This document shows positions 8,088-14,344 of a DNA stretch of 19,534 bases, one piece after another. The position numbers and the translations under genes are program-made. The DNA is taken from assembly GCA_003353825.1 (NCBI GenBank), contig PIVW01000047.1, positions 1-19,534 on the forward strand, in the 5' to 3' direction. The notes under the pieces are model-generated. The model was not told the origin of the DNA, did no database searches, and was given only the letters and a program-made list of their open reading frames with translations. This DNA is from Chloroflexota bacterium. GTDB lineage: Bacteria; Chloroflexota; Anaerolineae; J102. Each line of letters begins with the position of its first letter. Within the stretch, counting starts at the first letter, position 1.

Positions 8088-8332
8088 CAGAATTCTCTGG
8101 GGAAATTGGCCCAAACTTCGCGTCGCATCTGCCGAATTTCCTCAATTGTGATGTCTGTGTCCTTTGCGATTCCCTTTGGCAAGTTCACAGGCTCAAAGGG
8201 TCGCTCCCCTTCCTCGCGCTGATACTGCCAGACCAGATTCTTTACAAAACTGGCGACGTCATCTAGCGCTTCATCTGGCAGGCGATCAATCGCCTGATGG
8301 AGTTCTGCTCGCTCCATAATCAAAGTACTCAT
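8087..8332 (-). CDS. Antitoxin paired with PIN toxin
   Basis: This 81-residue protein lies directly upstream of the PIN toxin, with stop and start codons overlapping by one base. The N-terminal half is a helix of the type ELHQAIDRLPDEALDDVASFVKNLV, reminiscent of DUF2281-like small antitoxins rather than classic AbrB-type VapB. The C-terminal half is charged (TDITIEEIRQMRREVW), suitable for toxin wrapping. GCGAGG lies about 9 nt before the ATG on the minus strand; a second in-frame Met five codons later is an alternative start. The gene is divergent from acsV, 171 bp away, so that gap should carry promoters in both directions. Confidence 0.75.
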   Translation of the reverse strand: MSTLIMERAELHQAIDRLPDEALDDVASFVKNLVWQYQREEGERPFEPVNLPKGIAKDTDITIEEIRQMRREVWANFPREF

Positions 8333-8420
8333 ATGTCTTACCTCGCTTCATTCTGATCGGAGAATACACCTACTTTAACACACTGAACAAGCCTTTACAA
8401 CAGACTCGCGAATGGACCGC

Positions 8421-8491
8421 CGACCACCGACCACCGACCATCGACCATCGACCACCGACCACCGACCACCGACCACCGACCACACGACCAC
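8421..8491 (+). repeat. Heptamer tandem repeat upstream of acsV
   Basis: Nine consecutive CGACCAC-type heptamers (two read CGACCAT) run from 8421 to 8483, followed by one inserted A and a tenth unit at 8485-8491. The array ends 12 bp before the acsV start codon. The unit differs from the acsC array but has the same period and a similar GAC(C)AC core. Confidence 0.95.
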
Positions 8492-8503
8492 AGTTCACTG
8501 ATT

Positions 8504-10471
8504 ATGCCCGATCACACTATTTTATTTGATGCCGCCGACCAACCCGTGCAAGTGCCTACCGGTACCTTGCTAACGGAAGCGGCGCGTCTGGTGGGGGTGG
8601 AGTTGAACCAACCCTGCGGCGGTCAAGGTCGTTGCGGTCGTTGCGCCGTTCAGGTTAAGACGGGGAACGTGCGGGCGCGCAGCACGCTGAGGCTCTCCCC
8701 GGAGGATGTGGCCAAGGGGTATGTGCTGGCCTGCCAAGCCGTTGTGGAGGGAAATGCTGCCATCACGGTGCCGCCACAAGAGAAGATCGAGCGCGTGCTC
8801 ACCACCGATCGAAACGTGGCCGAGATCACCGTGCCGGCTGGGTACAGCTACGAGCGTGATCAGAGCGTATGTCGGGTGGCGTTGAGTCTGCGGCCCCCCT
8901 CTATGGATGATCAGACCGACGATTGGAGCCGACTGAAATGGGCCCTGGAAAAACAGCTGGGGCGGGGACACATAGATATCTCGTTGCCGCTCATGCGTTC
9001 GCTCGGAGAGACGCTGCGGGCTGATGACTGGCGTGTTACCGCCATACTCGACGCCCCATTCTGGGATTTTTGTCCCGACTGTCCTGCCCGTCTGCTAGAT
9101 TTGAGAACGGGCCACTTTGAAGAGGTTAGCCCTTTGTGGGGACTGGCAATCGATATCGGTACCACCACGGTCAGCCTCTGGCTTGTCGATCTGGTTTCAG
9201 GCGAGGTCAAGGCTCAAGTCGCAGAATACAATCAGCAGATCACGAGAGGGGAAGATGTGGTTTCTCGCATCATTTTCGCTAACAAGGAGAGTGGCCGTGA
9301 GGAATTACGTTCGTTAGTTTTGGGCACGATCAATGAACTGGTCGAACGCGCCTGCAAACGTGTCCAGGTGGATGCAAATGAGATCGTAAAGGCGACCGTT
9401 TCGGGCAACAGCACCATGATCCATTTGCTGCTGGGCATCCCAGCCTCCAGCATTCGCCTCTCACCTTTTGTTACGGCAGTCAATAATGCTCCCAACCTCA
9501 AGGCCAGTGAAATCGGGCTGGCAATTCATTCAGAAGCGACGGTAGATTGCTTGCCGGGTGTGGCCAGCTATGTGGGCGCCGATATCACGGCCGGGGTGCT
9601 GTCATCGGGCGTGGACGATAGCGATGAAATTACTTTGTTCCTGGATGTGGGCACCAATGGCGAGACGGTGTTTGGCTCTAGTGAGTGGTTGGTGACCTGT
9701 GCCTGTTCCGCCGGACCTGCCTTCGAGGGGGCAGGTGTGGTGGACGGCATGAGAGCGACGCGTGGGGCCATCGAGGAGGTATGGGTTCACAGCACCACAT
9801 TCGAGCCGACTTGGCGGGTGATCGGCAATACGAAACCGAAGGGCATCTGCGGCAGCGGCATGATCTCTTTGCTGGCAGAGCTTTTTGTGACCGGCGTGAT
9901 CGACAAAGGTGGTCATTTCAATCCCGGCCTGGATACAGCCCGGGTGCGACGGGGAGATCATGGTGGAGAGTATGTGATTGCCTGGGGTTCAGAAACAGCA
10001 CACGGGCGAGATATCGTGCTTAGCCATGTGGATGTCGATAATCTGTTGCGGGCAAAAGCGGCAATTTACGCCGGATTCACCGTCCTGGCCGACAGTGTTG
10101 GTATCCCCTTAGAGATGGCCGAACGCATTTACATCGGTGGCAGCTTCGGCAAATATATCAATGTCGAAAAAGCGGTTCATTTGGGCCTGTTGCCCGACAT
10201 GCCCTGGGATCGCTTCCAATTTTTAGGCAATACTTCAATACAGGGAGCCTATCAAGCGCTCCTGAGTCGTTCCGCCCGCGCCTGCGTTCAAGACATTGCC
10301 TCACGCATGACCTATATCGAATTGTCCGCCGACAATCGATTTTTTGAGGCGTTTACATCGGCACTGTTCTTACCGCACACCGACATGACTCTTTTTCCGA
10401 CAGTAACACAAGCATTGCTGAGAAGCGGGGCGACCAAGAAATCAGTAAACCCAGAATCATCTACACCATGA
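8504..10471 (+). CDS. acsV: Reductive activator of corrinoid iron-sulfur protein (RACo/AcsV)
   Basis: The 655-residue product matches the ferredoxin-ASKHA ATPases that use ATP to drive an electron uphill into accidentally oxidised Co(II) of the corrinoid protein. The N-terminal 2Fe-2S domain has C38, C44, C47 and C77 (CGGQGRCGRC...ACQ). A linker and middle domain follow, then the large ASKHA ATPase domain from about residue 213: phosphate-1 motif D217-IGTTT, N-S-T-M-I-H, D381-VGTNGE, AGPAFEGAG, G447-ICGSG and I544-GGSFG. The middle region also has a CPDC pair (C190, C193), whose role is unknown to me. Length fits the family (about 630-650). No Shine-Dalgarno sequence precedes the ATG; the heptamer array occupies that region. 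Substrate (AcsC/AcsD) is encoded upstream, across the toxin-antitoxin island. Confidence 0.93.
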   Translation: MPDHTILFDAADQPVQVPTGTLLTEAARLVGVELNQPCGGQGRCGRCAVQVKTGNVRARSTLRLSPEDVAKGYVLACQAVVEGNAAITVPPQEKIERVLTTDRNVAEITVPAGYSYERDQSVCRVALSLRPPSMDDQTDDWSRLKWALEKQLGRGHIDISLPLMRSLGETLRADDWRVTAILDAPFWDFCPDCPARLLDLRTGHFEEVSPLWGLAIDIGTTTVSLWLVDLVSGEVKAQVAEYNQQITRGEDVVSRIIFANKESGREELRSLVLGTINELVERACKRVQVDANEIVKATVSGNSTMIHLLLGIPASSIRLSPFVTAVNNAPNLKASEIGLAIHSEATVDCLPGVASYVGADITAGVLSSGVDDSDEITLFLDVGTNGETVFGSSEWLVTCACSAGPAFEGAGVVDGMRATRGAIEEVWVHSTTFEPTWRVIGNTKPKGICGSGMISLLAELFVTGVIDKGGHFNPGLDTARVRRGDHGGEYVIAWGSETAHGRDIVLSHVDVDNLLRAKAAIYAGFTVLADSVGIPLEMAERIYIGGSFGKYINVEKAVHLGLLPDMPWDRFQFLGNTSIQGAYQALLSRSARACVQDIASRMTYIELSADNRFFEAFTSALFLPHTDMTLFPTVTQALLRSGATKKSVNPESSTP

Positions 10472-10501
10472 GCGCTGGTACGGATATACGAACACCCGGT
10501 T

Positions 10502-10542
10502 CTACCAACCTCACCCTACCATTATCTAATCTCTAATCTCCC
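10502..10542 (+). repeat. Degenerate heptamer spacer before radical SAM gene
   Basis: The 71-bp gap after acsV ends in pyrimidine-rich units with a period of 7: TCTAATC is repeated at 10524-10537, preceded by more diverged ACC-containing units (for example CTACC at 10502 and 10516). The run touches the ATG at 10543 and leaves no room for a Shine-Dalgarno sequence. Only two units are exact, so this is weaker than the other arrays. Confidence 0.5.
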
Positions 10543-11448
10543 ATGCGTCTTACCGGCCTCCACATCCTCCTCACCTACACATGCAATTACGAATGCGATC
10601 ACTGTTTTGTCTGGGGCAGTCCGCAGCAGCCGGGCGCGTTCACCTTGCCGCAGTTGGAAAATGTTTTTCAGCAAGCGGCGGATTTAGGAACGATTGAGGT
10701 CGTTTATTTCGAAGGAGGCGAGGCCTTTCTATACCATCCTCTGTTGATCCGTGGTGTAGCCAACGCTCACGCCCTGGGGTTCAGAGCGGGTATCGTCAGC
10801 AACGGCTATTGGGCAACGAGTGTGGAGGATGCACGGTTGTGGTTGGAGCCATTGGCCGGGGTGGGGCTCGATGAGATCGATGTTTCCAGCGACGTCTATC
10901 ATGGTGGTGAACAACAGGAGGCGAGATCACAACATGCCATGCAAGTCGCCGAGGAATTGGGCATTTACCAGCGATCCGTTTTTACGCTGAACACACCCTA
11001 TAAGACGCGCAGTACGGATCCCCGTATGAAAGGAGAACCCGTCACTGGCGGCGACATCATGTTCAGAGGTCGTGCAGCAGTGGCGCTCACACCTGAATTG
11101 CCCGGCCAACCCTGGGAACATTTCGATTCCTGTCCACATGAGAATTTAGCTCAACCCTCACGCGTGCATCTCGACCCGTATGGTTATCTCCATCTTTGTC
11201 AGGGCCTCGTTATGGGCAATCTGTTCGAGCGACCACTGAAAGAGATCATCGCAGACTACCATCCGCGTACGCATCCGCTCGTGGCCGAACTCCTTGCGGG
11301 CGGGCCGGCGGAGTTGGCGCGCCAGAACAAGGTAAAGACTTTACCCAGATACGTCGATGCCTGCCATATGTGTTACAGCACGCGCGCTGCCCTGCGAGAC
11401 AAATATCCGGCAGTGCTCGTGCCTGACCAAATGTATGGCATCGCCTGA
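10543..11448 (+). CDS. Radical SAM protein with extra C-terminal cysteines, role unknown
   Basis: The 301-residue product is a radical SAM enzyme: CNYECDHC supplies C14, C18 and C21, the CxxxCxxC ligands of the SAM-binding 4Fe-4S cluster, and YFEGGEAF matches the GGE motif that binds the SAM amino group. Four further cysteines, C197, C219, C274 and C277 (the last two in CHMC), have a SPASM/twitch-like arrangement and could bind an auxiliary cluster. DPYGYLHLCQGLVMGNLFERPLKEI resembles the segment seen before that cluster in peptide-modifying members. It sits between acsV and acsE, so a link to corrinoid protein handling or modification is inferred, not shown. I do not know a characterised orthologue. 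Confidence 0.88.
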   Translation: MRLTGLHILLTYTCNYECDHCFVWGSPQQPGAFTLPQLENVFQQAADLGTIEVVYFEGGEAFLYHPLLIRGVANAHALGFRAGIVSNGYWATSVEDARLWLEPLAGVGLDEIDVSSDVYHGGEQQEARSQHAMQVAEELGIYQRSVFTLNTPYKTRSTDPRMKGEPVTGGDIMFRGRAAVALTPELPGQPWEHFDSCPHENLAQPSRVHLDPYGYLHLCQGLVMGNLFERPLKEIIADYHPRTHPLVAELLAGGPAELARQNKVKTLPRYVDACHMCYSTRAALRDKYPAVLVPDQMYGIA

Positions 11449-11503
11449 ATGGCGCACTACGCAACACGAAAACACACCAAAAACACAGTCATTACTCAAA
11501 TGA

Positions 11504-11527
11504 CCCGGCACTGCCGGGCCAAAGGAG
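11504..11527 (+). promoter_or_regulatory. GC-rich hairpin next to acsE ribosome binding site
   Basis: CCCGGC (11504-11509) pairs with GCCGGG (11513-11518) around the 3-nt loop ACT. The Shine-Dalgarno sequence AAGGAG (11522-11527) starts four bases later, 9 nt before the acsE ATG. The stem does not cover the ribosome binding site itself, so it may hold the site open or act as a 5' stabiliser or processing mark. Confidence 0.55.
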
Positions 11528-11536
11528 CAAAAAACA

Positions 11537-12478
11537 ATGTACATCATCGGCGAAAACATTCACATCATTTCTCAGTCTGTCAAAGATGCCTTGCGCGATC
11601 GTGACGCCAAATACTTCCAAGAATCGGCGGTGAAGCAGGTCGAGGCGGGTGCGAAAGCCTTGGATCTAAACATGGGCCCTCGCAAGAAAGATTATGCAGA
11701 GGTCTTCCCCTGGATGGTGAAGACGGTTGAAGCGGTGGTCGATGTGCCCCTCAGTTTTGACACCACCAACGTGGCCGGCATGGAGGCTGGACTCAAGGCC
11801 GTTACCAAGGCCCAGCCCATTCTCAATTCCACCTCAGCCGAACCGGATCGGTTGGAGCGCATACCGGCTTTGGCCAAGCAATATAACGCCAGGCTCATTG
11901 CCCTGACCATGGGAAAATCTGGCATTCCGGTTAGTGCCGACGAACGTGTGGGTATTGCACTAGAAGCACTCATACCGCGTATGTTGGAGATCGACTTTCC
12001 CATCGAGGATCTGATTATTGACCCATTGGTGCTGACCGTGTCGGGCTGTCAAGAGTACTGCCCCGAACTGATCACCGCCGTGCAGACGATTCAGTACGCA
12101 TGGGATCCACCACCTAAGGTCTCGATCGGCCTCTCCAATGTCTCCAATGCCGTTCCTAAACAGAATCGGGACTTGATCAATCGCACTTACTGCGCCATGC
12201 TCATGGGGGTGGGCCTGCAAATGATGATCGCCGACCCCTTTGATGTCAACTTACGGGAAACTATCCGCGTCATCGAAGAGCGCGATAGTAGCACAGCGCT
12301 CGGTCGTCTCTATCTCACAATTGCTGACAAAATGGGCATGATGGAAGAACTTGAGCCTGGTGATGTGGATATGAGCGATCCTGAGCAGGTAGCAATTTGG
12401 AAGACTGTACAGATCTTGTTGAACAAGGTTATTTACGCTGATGGCTATCTGCAGCAAGGAGAGACGGCGGCGGTGTAG
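11537..12478 (+). CDS. acsE: Methyltetrahydrofolate:corrinoid iron-sulfur protein methyltransferase
   Basis: This enzyme transfers the methyl group of methyl-H4folate to Co(I) of the corrinoid iron-sulfur protein, linking the folate branch to acetyl-CoA synthesis. The pterin-binding TIM barrel is clear: D43 and N45 in LDLNMGP, D75 in SFDTTN, N97 in NSTS, D162 in IDPLVL and N201 in GLSNVSN, the last two lining up with Moorella Asp160 and Asn199 with a constant offset of 2. At 313 residues it is about 50 longer than Moorella AcsE (262). The extra length is an insertion around residues 238-290 (including GMMEELEPGDVDMSDPEQVAIW) ahead of the conserved end ILLNKVIYADGYL. The start follows AAGGAG at 11522. 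A hairpin at 12517-12560 lies shortly downstream. Confidence 0.94.
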   Translation: MYIIGENIHIISQSVKDALRDRDAKYFQESAVKQVEAGAKALDLNMGPRKKDYAEVFPWMVKTVEAVVDVPLSFDTTNVAGMEAGLKAVTKAQPILNSTSAEPDRLERIPALAKQYNARLIALTMGKSGIPVSADERVGIALEALIPRMLEIDFPIEDLIIDPLVLTVSGCQEYCPELITAVQTIQYAWDPPPKVSIGLSNVSNAVPKQNRDLINRTYCAMLMGVGLQMMIADPFDVNLRETIRVIEERDSSTALGRLYLTIADKMGMMEELEPGDVDMSDPEQVAIWKTVQILLNKVIYADGYLQQGETAAV

Positions 12479-12516
12479 GCACATCAAAATGCTGATTGTG
12501 CAAAGTGCAGCAGCAA

Positions 12517-12560
12517 TCAACAGGTGATGGCAATAAGATCACTCAGCTGTCACCTGTTGA
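12517..12560 (+). terminator. Stem-loop after acsE, possible terminator
   Basis: TCAACAGGTGA (12517-12527) and its exact reverse complement (12550-12560) form an 11-bp stem with a 22-nt loop. A competing smaller stem, GTGAT (12524-12528) with ATCAC (12538-12542), would use part of the same left arm. There is no T-run after the stem (CACGCGCCCCC follows), so intrinsic termination is uncertain. It lies 38 bp after acsE and before a separate promoter-like sequence. Confidence 0.45.
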
Positions 12561-12607
12561 CACGCGCCCCCATCCCCTAGATTTGCAAATAGTTCAAAAT
12601 CATCCTA

Positions 12608-12636
12608 TTGTGCTGGACACTCTCTTGCCTTACAAT
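12608..12636 (+). promoter_or_regulatory. Sigma70-like promoter for a leaderless DUF3786 gene
   Basis: TTGTGC (12608-12613) and TACAAT (12631-12636) are separated by 17 nt. The -10 box matches 5 of 6 consensus positions; the -35 box matches only 3. Transcription would begin about 7 nt after the -10 box, at or next to the A of the ATG at 12643. No Shine-Dalgarno sequence lies before that ATG, which agrees with a leaderless message. Confidence 0.45.
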
Positions 12637-12642
12637 TAACTA

Positions 12643-13287
12643 ATGGAGCCTAACAAAGACTCACGGAAACCTCTTGAAGAGAAAGTCGAGGAGATGCGCC
12701 TGCAACTGCGTCGTACATCTCCTGAAGCGCTGGCCAAAAGGACTAACTGGCAATGGGTTAGGACCGATGCCGAAACAGGCTGGCTCGAGTTGTCTTATTG
12801 GGGAAGCTCCGTTAATATCTCTCACCCTGACCTTGTCGCTAGCGATCCCGTGTCAGGTTCAACTCTGATGGCTATGGATCAGGCCTTGTTGCTCGCACAC
12901 CTACAGGACTCGGATGGTACACTTGCTTCAGGCCGCTGGATCGCCTTCTCGGAATTGCCTAATGGTACCTTCTATACTCAGGCATTCCAGGGTTACACCG
13001 GCCAGAAATTGCTGCAATTCTTCGGTAGTGATCACCACTTACTGTCTGAGGCAGCAAAAGGGTTGGGAGGACAGATCACTAACTTTGCCGATCTCAGCTT
13101 CATTTTCCAAGTCATGCCCAATATGTCCTTTTTGTTGGCCTGCTGGCTAGGTGACGAAGACTTCCCATCCTCATACCGAATTTTGTTCGACGCCGCAGCT
13201 CCGCATCAGCTCTCCACCGATGGCTGTGCCATCCTAGGCAGCATGCTAACGGGCAAACTGATAAGAGCCGTAAGAGTAGACCGGTAA
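12643..13287 (+). CDS. DUF3786-family protein, function unknown
   Basis: The 214-residue soluble product matches my recollection of DUF3786: a charged N-terminal helix (residues 5-30), then GRWIAFSELPNGTFYTQAF, a mid region GYTGQKLLQFFG, and a tail of the form SFIFQVMPNMSFLLACWLGDEDFPSSYRILFD followed by an ending with SMLTGKLIRAV. It has no signal peptide, membrane segment or cysteine cluster motif. Members of this family often occur in anaerobes near CODH/ACS or corrinoid genes, and here it lies between acsE and two cooC genes, so a service role for CODH/ACS is a reasonable guess. A promoter-like sequence precedes it with no ribosome binding site. Its stop codon lies inside an octamer repeat. 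Confidence 0.75.
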   Translation: MEPNKDSRKPLEEKVEEMRLQLRRTSPEALAKRTNWQWVRTDAETGWLELSYWGSSVNISHPDLVASDPVSGSTLMAMDQALLLAHLQDSDGTLASGRWIAFSELPNGTFYTQAFQGYTGQKLLQFFGSDHHLLSEAAKGLGGQITNFADLSFIFQVMPNMSFLLACWLGDEDFPSSYRILFDAAAPHQLSTDGCAILGSMLTGKLIRAVRVDR

Positions 13288-13307
13288 ACAAGTAAACAGG
13301 TAAACAA
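13284..13307 (+). repeat. Three octamers overlapping the DUF3786 stop codon
   Basis: GTAAACAA, GTAAACAG and GTAAACAA follow each other at 13284-13307. The TAA stop of the preceding gene (13285-13287) is the second to fourth base of the first unit. The period is 8 instead of the 7 seen elsewhere. Confidence 0.75.
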
Positions 13308-13338
13308 GTAGAGATAAGGGCGCCATCACTCCGGTAAA

Positions 13339-13464
13339 GTATCTTCTCAATATCCCGGAGCACTCGCCGAATGAATTCAGGCTCTGGGGGCGGGGTTCTA
13401 CGAACCTACGCCGAACGTCCACCTTCGTGGACGGGTTAGTTCCCCCAAGTTATTGAGAAGATAC
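13339..13464. mobile_element. 126-bp MITE-like element with perfect inverted ends and flanking 8-bp direct repeats
   Basis: The element begins with GTATCTTCTCAATA (13339-13352) and ends with its exact reverse complement (13451-13464). Immediately outside both ends stands CCGGTAAA (13331-13338 and 13465-13472), the signature of an 8-bp target-site duplication. It encodes no protein. The interior can fold into three successive hairpins: 13355-13361 with 13381-13387 (7 bp, one G-U), 13389-13398 with 13402-13412 (about 10 bp, one bulge) and 13416-13422 with 13427-13433 (7 bp, loop CTTC). Closed by the terminal stem this gives a four-way-junction shape. A third CCGGTAAA copy at 13281-13288, in the neighbouring octamers, slightly weakens the target-duplication reading. 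I cannot assign a parent insertion sequence family. Confidence 0.8.
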
Positions 13465-13491
13465 CCGGTAAATCTGATCCACTACCCACAC

Positions 13492-13563
13492 CCGACCACC
13501 CGACCACGCGACCACGCGACCACGCGACCACGCGACCACGCGACCACGCGACCACGCGACCAT
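13492..13563 (+). repeat. Nine-unit octamer tandem repeat upstream of cooC
   Basis: Two CCGACCAC units, six GCGACCAC units and a final GCGACCAT form nine back-to-back octamers. The array ends four bases before the ATG at 13568 and leaves no Shine-Dalgarno sequence. The core GACCAC is shared with the acsV array, although the period is 8 here and 7 there. Confidence 0.96.
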
Positions 13564-13567
13564 CCTT

Positions 13568-14344
13568 ATGAAACTAGCAATCAGCGGTAAAGGCGGCGTA
13601 GGAAAAACTACCCTATCGGCTCTGTTGGCTCAGGTTTACGCCGACGCCGGGCGAGATGTCCTGGCTGTGGACGCAGACCCTTCGCCCTGCTTGGCGGGAG
13701 CCTTGGGCTATCCTGATGAATTGCGAGCGCAATTGCATCCTATCTCTGAAATGGAGACTTTGATCGAGGAGCGTACCGGGGCTAAACCAGGCACGACGGG
13801 TGGTTTTTTCACCATCAATCCCCGTGTCGATGATATCCCCGAGCGCTTTGCCGTGCCCTACCGGGGGGTGCGACTGCTGGAAATGGGCTCCGTCGATCTG
13901 GGTGGCTCCGGCTGCATTTGCCCTGAGAGTGCCATGCTCAAGACTCTGTTCACGCACCTGCTGTTCCGCAAGGACGATGTCTTGATTCTCGATATGTATG
14001 CCGGCGTCGAGCACCTGGGCCGGGCCACTGTGGACTTCGTCGACGCCATGATCGTGGTGGTCGAGCCCACTCGCAGGAGCCTGGGGACAGCTCGTCAGAT
14101 CAAAAAACTGGCGGAGGATATCGGTCTCAAGCGCCTGTGGTTGGTTGGCAATAAAGTGCGAGATGAGGGAGAGGCCGCCTTCCTATACGAACAGTCACCC
14201 GGCATGCCGGTACTCGGTATGTTGCCGGCTGATCTCGGCGTCCAACAAGCCGATCGCCTTGGTATTCCGGTTTATGACCATGTACCGGCCTTAAAGCAGG
14301 TAGCTGAGGTTATTGCACAATCGCTGGAGGAACAGATTTCATGA
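13568..14344 (+). CDS. cooC: CooC-type nickel-insertion ATPase (first copy)
   Basis: The 258-residue product is a MinD/SIMIBI-class P-loop ATPase of the CooC/AcsF family, which helps load nickel into CO dehydrogenase or acetyl-CoA synthase. It starts at once with the deviant Walker A motif GKGGVGKTT (residues 7-15), followed by VDADPSP, and carries a CxC motif (C116 and C118 in GSGCICPE), the metal-binding and dimer-bridging pair known in Carboxydothermus CooC1. The segment DMYAGVEHLGR matches the family's switch II region. The start is fixed by the Walker motif; there is no Shine-Dalgarno sequence and the octamer array abuts the start. It overlaps the next cooC by 4 nt. Which enzyme each copy serves cannot be read from sequence. 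Confidence 0.93.
   Translation: MKLAISGKGGVGKTTLSALLAQVYADAGRDVLAVDADPSPCLAGALGYPDELRAQLHPISEMETLIEERTGAKPGTTGGFFTINPRVDDIPERFAVPYRGVRLLEMGSVDLGGSGCICPESAMLKTLFTHLLFRKDDVLILDMYAGVEHLGRATVDFVDAMIVVVEPTRRSLGTARQIKKLAEDIGLKRLWLVGNKVRDEGEAAFLYEQSPGMPVLGMLPADLGVQQADRLGIPVYDHVPALKQVAEVIAQSLEEQIS

Noticed and set aside
8333..8503. Cobalamin riboswitch upstream of acsV
   Set aside because: I looked for a B12-box-like element here and in other acs gaps and found only the tandem repeats and simple stems; the gap is also too short for a full cobalamin riboswitch beside the array.
13339..13464. Integron attC site or riboswitch
   Set aside because: Some attC-like GTTAG and hairpin features occur, but perfect inverted ends with an 8-bp direct repeat at both borders fit an inserted mobile element better, and no integrase or conserved riboswitch core is seen.
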